Source: CAJQQY01 sp045104975
Lineage (GTDB): Bacteria > Bacteroidota > Bacteroidia > Chitinophagales > Saprospiraceae
Direction: 5' to 3'
NCBI GenBank assembly: GCA_045104975.1
Contig: JBGCCY010000100.1
Span: 39,257 to 103,256 of the forward strand
DNA length: 64,000 bases
Position numbers and translations under genes: made by a program. A model generated the notes under the pieces. That model saw nothing but the letters and a program-made list of their open reading frames with translations, did not search any database and was not told where the DNA came from. The first letter of the stretch is position 1. The number at the start of each line of letters is the position of its first letter. Shown here piece by piece: positions 58,007 to 64,000 of the stretch.

Positions 58007-60202
58007 TTAGCCCAAGCCTTCGCCATTTGATATTCCCATGGGTTTCGGAAATGTAAAAAAGAAGGTTGATCCTTTTCCATATTCCGACTCTACCCAAATC
58101 TTTCCTCCCATTCGCTGCATAATTTTATGGCAAATTGCTAGTCCTATTCCTGTCCCTTCATAATCCGTCTTAGCATGTAATCTTTGGAAAATCACAAATA
58201 TCCGTTCCTTGTATTCCTCTTTAATTCCAATCCCATTATCTTTTATACTAAGCAAATATTCATCTTCTCTTTCCTCACTTTTAACAATTATTTCTGGAAT
58301 CGTATCTTTATTTCTAAACTTAATCGCATTTGAAATAAGGTTTTGAAAAAGCTGTGAAAGTAACGACCCAATTCCTAAAATAGCAGGTAACTCTCCCACC
58401 TCCAATTTTGTTTTGGTCTCACCAATTAGCAACCTCAAATTCGCTTGACAAATCAATATTGTATCATTCAGGTCAACCACTTTTAATTCTTGCGCTCCGC
58501 GACCAACTGTAGCATATTTTAATAATCCATCCAACAAACTATTCATTCGTTCTACCCCATCCGTTACGTAGTGAAAAAAAGTCTGAGTATCCTCATCTAA
58601 ATCTGAAGCAAATTTTCTATTTATGATTTGAGTGTAACTTCCTATCATTCGCAGCGGTTCTTTCAAATCATGTGAAGCCACATAGGCAAATTGTTTCAAC
58701 TCCTCATTCGCTTGTGTCAATTGTTCATTCGCTCGTTTCACTTCCTCTTGCTTTTGCAACAACATTGCTTGCAATTGATTCGCCTGAGTCAATGCTTCAA
58801 TCTGTTGTTCTTTTTCCCTCGTTGCAAAAGTGATTTCTTGATCTAGAATTTGTCGATTCCTTTGTTTTTTCAAATAGTCTTCTTGTTTCTCAGCATATAA
58901 ACTTTTGAAATGAAATGCATTTTCAAAGTCTTTTTTATCCTTATAAAATTCAGCTAGCAAACGATAACAAGCAATTTCATTTTCCTCATTCCTAACCTTC
59001 TTAGATATTTCAATTCCTTCTTTTAAATGTAAGATTGCCGTTTCAAAATCTCCCGAATGATGTGCCAATTTGGCAAAATTTAAAATGTTAATTGACTTCG
59101 CATTGACGTCTCCCAAATCTTCTAATAATTCATTGGCTCGATCAGCGTAACTCATCGCCTTTGCAAAATCATTCTCCTCGCAACTCAATTTTCCCAAATG
59201 AGCCAACGCCAAAGCCGTCATTTCAGTATATTGAATTTGCTCGGCAAGTACTAAAGATTTTTGGAAATGTTTTTTACTCTCTTCATAAGATTTTTCCTCA
59301 AAATGTATATTTCCAATATTATTAAAAATGATCGTCTTGGTGGTATCCACCAACACTTGATCATATTTTTCGACTACCGCTTGGTAGTTACTCAACGATT
59401 CTTGAGGGTTAAATAATCGGGCGTAAATGGTTCCTAGATTAATTAAATTTTGAGCAGTTTGACGATCAAATTGAATTGCTTTAGATTTTTCTAAACTAGA
59501 ATAAAAGTATTCAATCGCAGATTTATAATCTAATCGAGTAGCGCAGTAAACTCCTAAATTACTGGTGGCAATAATTTCTTTTTCAATATCCCCATTGGCT
59601 TGACTGATCGCTAAAACCTCTTTTCCATATTCTAAAATATCATTATAATCTTGTTGTTTGATTCGTATTTTACAAAGTAAATTATAAGCTTTAGCTTTCA
59701 GAATTGGATCTCCTTTTTCTTCCAAAAAAGTCAAACTTTTATTGGTCAAAGTTGCCGCTTCTGTGAACTGGTTTTTCAACATAAAAACCTCCACCTTAGC
59801 TAACAGAGATTCAACTATACCTGAATTATTATTTTCTTTTTGAGCTTTCTGAAGTGCCGATTCAGCATATTCCTGTGCTTGCCTTGCCTCATTTTTCAAC
59901 AAGTAATATTCACTTTTAATCAAAAAGAAATCGAATATTTCATTCTCATCGATCGACGATTCATCGATTGAATCTAATACTTCAAATGCTTTGGAAAAAT
60001 ATTTATTATCCCCTCCGTAACGTCCTTTTGTACAATAAATTTTTGCAATAAAAATTTTGGAAGAGACAGTTTCTCCTAAAGAATTATTTTCTTCAGCATG
60101 AGTCAAAATTACTTGAGTGGAATCCAATGCTGTTTTTAAATCTTTTTGTAAAAAAGAAATTTTAGCATTCTTCAAGGAAGGAGTAATCGATTGGACGTTC
60201 AT
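58007..60202 (-). CDS. Cytoplasmic TPR histidine kinase
   Basis: 731 residues from the ATG at 60202; an in-frame TTG at 60259 would add 19 residues. There is no signal peptide or TM helix. About ten TPR units fill residues 10-430 (for example NNIGNIHFEEKSYEESKKHFQKSL). A coiled coil comes next, then HisKA (FAYVASHDLKEPLRMIGSYTQ, phospho-acceptor His) and HATPase (NLISNAIKFRNK, DNGIGIKEEYKERIFVIFQRLH, GTGIGLAICHKIMQRMGGKI). No receiver protein is encoded nearby, so it is an orphan kinase with an internal signal, perhaps protein binding by the TPRs. It follows the DUF1573 gene with an 81-bp gap and is probably in its operon. Confidence 0.88.
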   Translation of the reverse strand: MNVQSITPSLKNAKISFLQKDLKTALDSTQVILTHAEENNSLGETVSSKIFIAKIYCTKGRYGGDNKYFSKAFEVLDSIDESSIDENEIFDFFLIKSEYYLLKNEARQAQEYAESALQKAQKENNNSGIVESLLAKVEVFMLKNQFTEAATLTNKSLTFLEEKGDPILKAKAYNLLCKIRIKQQDYNDILEYGKEVLAISQANGDIEKEIIATSNLGVYCATRLDYKSAIEYFYSSLEKSKAIQFDRQTAQNLINLGTIYARLFNPQESLSNYQAVVEKYDQVLVDTTKTIIFNNIGNIHFEEKSYEESKKHFQKSLVLAEQIQYTEMTALALAHLGKLSCEENDFAKAMSYADRANELLEDLGDVNAKSINILNFAKLAHHSGDFETAILHLKEGIEISKKVRNEENEIACYRLLAEFYKDKKDFENAFHFKSLYAEKQEDYLKKQRNRQILDQEITFATREKEQQIEALTQANQLQAMLLQKQEEVKRANEQLTQANEELKQFAYVASHDLKEPLRMIGSYTQIINRKFASDLDEDTQTFFHYVTDGVERMNSLLDGLLKYATVGRGAQELKVVDLNDTILICQANLRLLIGETKTKLEVGELPAILGIGSLLSQLFQNLISNAIKFRNKDTIPEIIVKSEEREDEYLLSIKDNGIGIKEEYKERIFVIFQRLHAKTDYEGTGIGLAICHKIMQRMGGKIWVESEYGKGSTFFFTFPKPMGISNGEGLG

Positions 60203-60283
60203 TGGAATTAGGGATTTTTTGAATGAAAAAGATTGCTTGTTACTTTGGATTCGCAACAAACAACCTTTCTCTTAAGTATATTT

Positions 60284-60943
60284 TTACTGCTGCGTGGTAT
60301 CTTTTACTTCTTCGGCTACTTGTCTCGGTTTCTCTCTCTCAGCATCTACAAATCCTTTCAACTCTAATTTAATGGATCTTTTATAATTGGTAAAAACTTT
60401 AATATTGGGAATTTGTCTTCCCAATTTACCTGCACTTTTAAAGGTAACTGAAATTTTCCCATCTTCTCCAGGAGCGATTGGTTCCTTAGGATAAATTGGA
60501 ACTGTGCAACCACAAGAAGGCTCTACCCGCTTGATGACTAAGTCAGCATTCCCAGTATTTTTAAAATAAAAATCATGCTTGACAACATCACCTTGCATGA
60601 TGAATCCATAATCAAATACCTTTTCAGGGAAATGCATTTTGGCTCTTTTCTTAGGTATTTTTTTCTCTACTTTCTTTACTTCTTTTTTCTCCGCTGGTTT
60701 TTCTACTACTGGCTCTTCAGCTTCTTCTTTTACTTCCTTTTTTTTCTCTTTAACTGGCTCAGCTGGTTTTTCAATATCGGTATTAGAAGTTGCAACAACC
60801 TTAGGTTCAACTGAGGTAACTTTTTCATTAGAATTATCTTCAGTCGTGTTTTGAGAAGAACTATCTCCACCACAAGCACTAAATAATATTACGATTGTAA
60901 AAATTAGACTCAAGGATTTGAGTGATTTCTTAAAATGCATCAT
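60284..60943 (-). CDS. DUF1573 lipoprotein
   Basis: A 219-residue lipoprotein (lipobox Cys24 in LFSAC). A low-complexity Glu/Lys/Val linker (about 40-105, VKEKKKEVKEEAEEPVVEKP) leads to a DUF1573 immunoglobulin-like domain (FDYGFIMQGDVVKHDFYFKNTGNADLVIKRVEPSCGCTVP). The SCGC cysteines are the conserved mark of the family. DUF1573 proteins are abundant in the Bacteroidota envelope; function unknown. A perfect -7 box lies 67 bp upstream. It is followed by the TPR kinase gene. Confidence 0.85.
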   Translation of the reverse strand: MMHFKKSLKSLSLIFTIVILFSACGGDSSSQNTTEDNSNEKVTSVEPKVVATSNTDIEKPAEPVKEKKKEVKEEAEEPVVEKPAEKKEVKKVEKKIPKKRAKMHFPEKVFDYGFIMQGDVVKHDFYFKNTGNADLVIKRVEPSCGCTVPIYPKEPIAPGEDGKISVTFKSAGKLGRQIPNIKVFTNYKRSIKLELKGFVDAEREKPRQVAEEVKDTTQQ

Positions 60944-61009
60944 AAATTTAAATTATTAAAAATTAAGGTTTTTGAGGCTTGAGATTGTTTTCTTTCCCTC
61001 AAAAATAGT

Positions 61010-61017
61010 GATTATTG
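61010..61017 (-). promoter_or_regulatory. Predicted -7 box of the DUF1573/kinase operon
   Basis: TATTTTTG on the minus strand, a perfect TAnnTTTG, predicting a leader of about 60 nt. Confidence 0.45.
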
Positions 61018-61128
61018 TATGATTATTAGAAATTATTCCCTCATCGATACTTAATTAACTTTCTTATGATTTTTTTGACGTGACTTCTATGCCACCTGTC
61101 ACATGACATTTGATTTTTTTTGAAATTG

Positions 61129-61179
61129 TTTTCCAAAAAAAATCACGTTTTACAACCAATTGGATGTAAAACGTGATTT
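61129..61179 (-). terminator. Intrinsic terminator (minus strand)
   Basis: A 15-bp perfect stem AAATCACGTTTTACA (61140-61154 with 61165-61179); the loop holds the palindrome CCAATTGG. On the minus strand it is followed by a run of T. It ends the LamG gene. Confidence 0.85.
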
Positions 61180-61217
61180 TTTAAAACTAAGACAGTTTGT
61201 GTTTTTCCAAAAAAACA

Positions 61218-62498
61218 TCATCGCAGGACGGTCAAACTCCCCAATTCTATTTTCTCTTCTCCTTGACAATTATACACAATTCGATATACACAGACTCCCG
61301 GATTTATTTTTTTACCATTAAAATCTCCATTCCATTGATCGAAGACATTTTCAGTATAAAATACTCTTCCTCCCCATCGATCAAAAATCTCAAATGAGAC
61401 AAAATTTGCAATGGCATAAGGATTACTGATAAAATAAGTATCATTAATTCCATCTCCATTTGGTGTAAATGCCTCTGGCAAAAGTATCTGATCACAATTC
61501 AAACTATCAGCATCAATCACTCTAATGTTAATCGTATCTCTAGCTATACATCCTCCAATTTCCATAGAATCAATAATTGATAAAACGTAAGTTCCGTCTT
61601 CTGGAGGTGTGATTGTGGTATTAGGATCATTTGGATCATCTACTCCAAAAGAAGGATCTGCTGGAGACCAACTAAACTCATCGGCACAAGTGGCGCTGGT
61701 AAAAATATCAACTGAAGTTCCTTCTATAATTAAAGTATCTCTTCGATTGCCAATCAAATCTACATCATAAGAAAATTCCTCCACCTCAGAAAGAGGCACC
61801 GCACGATTGTACACTCGAAAGTCATCTATATATCCTGCAAATGAAAAATCAACTGTCCCTACACATGGCCCATAACCTAAGATAAACTCTTCATCATTCT
61901 TAGGATTTAAAATTCCTACCGTTGGTTTTTCACCTATTAAAACTCCATCTGCATAGAAGGATACTCGATTTCCTTTTTTGATCAAAACGATATGGTGCCA
62001 ACATCTATCATCATTCAATTTTCCAGCAATCGTTACATTTTTGATGGCATCTTCTCCAACGAAAGCGGTGATAAAATTGGTTGCCCCTGTGTATCGAATA
62101 GAGATTCCATTATTATCATTACAATTTGCCATTTTTGAAAGAATGGTTCGATTCCCGTTATAATCCGTTGCTTTAAAAAACATACTTATCGTAAAATCAT
62201 CATCATCAAAATAATTGTCATAATTACCGATTAAGAAAATTTTATCTTCAAACTCAATACCACTCATCGGAGGAGATTCATATTGTCCTTCCATCACTAA
62301 TGCTGAATCCTTCACCCCACATGCACATTTAATTCCGTTGGCAAACCCAGTTTGAAAATCAGGAAATGCTGAATTATTAATTCCAGTTACATCCACTACT
62401 TGACCACATTGATCAAAGGTAAAATGTGCTACTAACCCGCTTTGAGCATTGCTCTGAAAACTTAGAAAAAATAGAATAATCAGGGAAATATATTTCAT
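61218..62498 (-). CDS. LamG-domain secreted protein with type B T9SS C-terminal domain
   Basis: 426 residues from the ATG at 62498, which gives a standard signal peptide (MKYISLIILFFLSFQSNAQ); an upstream ATG at 62537 adds 13 basic residues. Residues 20-240 are a LamG/concanavalin-like domain (SGLVAHFTFDQCGQVVDVTG, FTISMFFKATD, GYIDDFRVYNRAVPLSEVE). A PKD-like or Ig-like segment follows (CADEFSWSPADPSFG), then the type B CTD (LPEAFTPNGDGINDTYFIS, FEIFDRWGGRVFY, PGVCVYRIVY). It is a probable carbohydrate-binding surface protein, paralogous to the partial gene at the right edge. Confidence 0.85.
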   Translation of the reverse strand: MKYISLIILFFLSFQSNAQSGLVAHFTFDQCGQVVDVTGINNSAFPDFQTGFANGIKCACGVKDSALVMEGQYESPPMSGIEFEDKIFLIGNYDNYFDDDDFTISMFFKATDYNGNRTILSKMANCNDNNGISIRYTGATNFITAFVGEDAIKNVTIAGKLNDDRCWHHIVLIKKGNRVSFYADGVLIGEKPTVGILNPKNDEEFILGYGPCVGTVDFSFAGYIDDFRVYNRAVPLSEVEEFSYDVDLIGNRRDTLIIEGTSVDIFTSATCADEFSWSPADPSFGVDDPNDPNTTITPPEDGTYVLSIIDSMEIGGCIARDTINIRVIDADSLNCDQILLPEAFTPNGDGINDTYFISNPYAIANFVSFEIFDRWGGRVFYTENVFDQWNGDFNGKKINPGVCVYRIVYNCQGEEKIELGSLTVLR

Positions 62499-62765
62499 CG
62501 ATAATTGGTATTTTAATTTTTTATAGTGCTTTCTCATTTTAATAAAACTAGTGGAAATAATACTTTGAGCGCTAAATCTACTTTATCTAAGATAGATTCG
62601 CTTAGTGCTTCTTTTTCAACTAAATAAAAACGATTTTTATTTAATTTTATTGGAAAAAAATAGAGTTATGAACAATCGGTGCCAATTGAAATGAAAAAAG
62701 TTTAAAAATAGAGTTTCTCACTATTTTTTCATCAAAATTATTCACACATATGTATACTATTCAAA

Positions 62766-63086
62766 CTACGAACCAAAAAGACCGCCTAAACCTCCTAAGC
62801 CTGGAGGCATCATTTCTTTCATCATCTTTTGTGACTCGATCCCTTCTTGTTCTGCCGCTTTAACTAGAACTCGATTAATCGCCGCCATCAATAAATCTTC
62901 TAATTGTTCCATATCTTCCAAGTCAATTGCTTCTTTCTTGATCGAAATATTAGTGATTTCACGATTAGCGTTAGCAGTTACTTCGATAGCTCCACCTTCA
63001 ACTGATTCTGTCAGCATAATGGTATTTAATTTTTCCTTCATCGCTTTTTGCTTCTCTTCCATATTTCCTATAAGATCTCCAAACAT
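62766..63086 (-). CDS. YbaB/EbfC-family nucleoid-associated protein
   Basis: 106 residues from the ATG at 63086 (MFGDLIGNMEEKQKAMKEKL). A further upstream in-frame ATG at 63125 is rejected because it lies inside a heptamer-type repeat and would add unrelated residues. The family core is VEVTANANREITNISIKKE-like (EVTANANREITNISIKKEAI), ending in the Met/Gly-rich MMPPGLGGLGGLFGS. YbaB proteins form small DNA-binding dimers. recR or dnaX, often adjacent elsewhere, is not here. Confidence 0.88.
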   Translation of the reverse strand: MFGDLIGNMEEKQKAMKEKLNTIMLTESVEGGAIEVTANANREITNISIKKEAIDLEDMEQLEDLLMAAINRVLVKAAEQEGIESQKMMKEMMPPGLGGLGGLFGS

Positions 63087-63102
63087 GATATTTATTTTTT
63101 TC

Positions 63103-63140
63103 GTTTGACGATGAACGTTCGACATTTTGCATCGGACGTG
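63103..63140. repeat. Heptamer-type element in the ybaB leader
   Basis: GTTTGAC/GATGAAC/GTTCGAC are consecutive 7-bp words, followed further on by ATCGGAC/GTGAATC. It lies between the -7 box and the ATG. Confidence 0.55.
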
Positions 63141-63182
63141 AATCGCTTTAAATTTTAAAAATTAGATTTGAAAAATATTGCG

Positions 63183-63190
63183 CAAAGGTA
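63183..63190 (-). promoter_or_regulatory. Predicted -7 box of the ybaB-like gene
   Basis: TACCTTTG on the minus strand, a perfect TAnnTTTG followed by CGC as in strong Bacteroidota promoters. It predicts a leader of about 90 nt. Confidence 0.55.
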
Positions 63191-63229
63191 CTTGCTTTGG
63201 TTGGAATAAATAAATTTAGAGATTTGATT

Positions 63230-63302
63230 TTTCCGTAAAACGACTCTTCGAGTCGTTGTTTCCTCTAGTTGATTAACGATTCGGAGAGTCGTTTTACGGA
63301 AA
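63230..63302. repeat. Inverted repeat, 18-bp perfect arms with nested hairpin
   Basis: TTTCCGTAAAACGACTCT (63230-63247) and its exact complement (63285-63302). Inside the left side CGACTC-TTC-GAGTCG (63241-63255) can form a smaller competing hairpin. It lies immediately after the LamG partial gene and before the ybaB promoter, so it may also act as a terminator. Confidence 0.75.
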
Positions 63303-63319
63303 TAACTCAGAGGGTTATG

Positions 63320-64000
63320 CTATGTCATACAATCTGTATGTGCTTTTTCAATTGGAGTCAACGAATAGATCGCTTCAACTTCATCTTCAGAAAGTGCTCG
63401 ATCATAGACTCTCACTTCATCCAAGATTCCTTTAAATCGTTGCACCTTCCCATCAAGGCAAGGAGAATTAGAAAACGACAAAACAGCATCATTGCTCAAA
63501 TCTACTCCACTACATCGCTTGACAGATTTTTGCATAATGCCATTGATATAAGTATGTGCTTCTTGACCTTCTCGAACTAAAGTGATGTGGTACCAACCAC
63601 CCTCTTCAATGTCTGGAGAAATGTCATCGTATTTTTTATATTCACTTTGTTGTACCAATGTTTCAATCTTTTTTTGATTCCTATTCAACAAAAAATCTAA
63701 CACGAAATCTTCCTTACAATCTTCTCTTTTGCTAAAAAGACTTTGTTTATAAAATGAATATTGATCTGTTCGGATAAAAAAACTAAGGGTAAAATCTGAA
63801 GTCGTAAAATACCGATTGACGGTACCATGAAATTCTAAATAATCATTCACTCCATCCAGAAGCAAACCATCATCTTCAATCCCACACCAACATGTTACTT
63901 CGCCAAAAAGTAATCCATCAGAATCATTTCCGCTAATATCACGAGCGTCACAATCATTAAAATTATAATGAGCTACTAGTCCATCTTGAAGAGAAATTGT
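63320..64000 (-). CDS. LamG-domain protein (5' end beyond window)
   Basis: The frame is open to the right edge on the minus strand; 226 residues are visible. They begin LQDGLVAHYNFNDCDARDIS, the same opening as the paralogue at 61218-62498 (SGLVAHFTFDQCGQVVDVTG), followed by one LamG domain (FTLSFFIRTDQYSFYKQSLF, GWYHITLVREG, GILDEVRVYDRALSEDEVEAIYSL). Unlike the paralogue it stops soon after LamG (EKAHTDCMT) with no T9SS sorting domain. It may be secreted by another route, act as a partner, or be a shortened copy. The signal peptide, if present, lies outside. Confidence 0.75.
   Translation of the reverse strand, partial: TISLQDGLVAHYNFNDCDARDISGNDSDGLLFGEVTCWCGIEDDGLLLDGVNDYLEFHGTVNRYFTTSDFTLSFFIRTDQYSFYKQSLFSKREDCKEDFVLDFLLNRNQKKIETLVQQSEYKKYDDISPDIEEGGWYHITLVREGQEAHTYINGIMQKSVKRCSGVDLSNDAVLSFSNSPCLDGKVQRFKGILDEVRVYDRALSEDEVEAIYSLTPIEKAHTDCMT

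Noticed and set aside
63087..63125. Longer start for the YbaB-like protein
   Set aside because: The extra 13 residues would come from the heptamer-type repeat; the family begins at the ATG at 63086.

Overview
The window is AT-rich and comes from a Bacteroidota chromosome, most likely the Saprospirales/Chitinophagales side. Evidence: type IX secretion C-terminal domains of both types (NAFTPNGDG type B and FFPNPASS type A), SprB repeats, DUF4331 and DUF4212 families, no Shine-Dalgarno bias, and promoters of the Bacteroidota -7 form TAnnTTTG. There is no transposase, phage gene or CRISPR array.

Layout. 1-2.2 kb: polyamine operon (arginine decarboxylase end, agmatinase, deoxyhypusine-synthase-like). 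2.3-6.4 kb: an OmpR-type response regulator and a small sensor kinase surrounded by tiny genes, a DksA-like gene and a candidate sRNA; five copies of an 11-bp-spaced TTCAG direct repeat mark a probable local regulon. 6.5-13.6 kb: GNAT-nitrilase fusion, methyltransferase, TerC protein, TPR/DUF4331 operon. 13.8-20.4 kb: short-chain acid use (propionyl-CoA synthetase, acetyl-CoA synthetase, symporter with its DUF4212 small subunit). 20.7-34 kb: cytochrome-like lipoprotein, Na/Ca antiporter, T9SS cargo, riboflavin synthase, NarL-type two-component pair, envelope proteins.

34.1-38.2 kb is an accessory island. One apparent minus-strand operon encodes an unknown 228-aa protein and a zinc-ribbon SDR protein lacking the catalytic Tyr. 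Then come six tRNA-like RNAs in two tandem blocks of three, a truncated copy of the last gene, and a CPCC protein of unknown function. The two RNA blocks keep their tRNA body (D, T and acceptor stems, with compensatory changes) but differ strongly in the anticodon loop. This is the strongest candidate here for an undescribed system.

38.6-64 kb: T9SS type A cargo, MATE transporter, a pseudouridine-synthase homologue lacking the catalytic Asp, DnaB, a PorE-like OmpA protein, FabH, a thioredoxin-SPOR protein, HutI, a 1550-aa SprB/cohesin adhesin, DUF1573 plus a soluble TPR histidine kinase, LamG proteins and YbaB.

A second non-genic layer is a set of intergenic elements built from iterated 7-bp words, often folded as long inverted repeats (near 0.35, 20.0, 25.9, 26.1, 43.0, 48.5, 49.7, 51.4, 57.8, 63.1 kb). 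They resemble the heptanucleotide repeats known from filamentous cyanobacteria. Coordinates and motifs were read by eye; family names rest on motif recognition, not on database searches.
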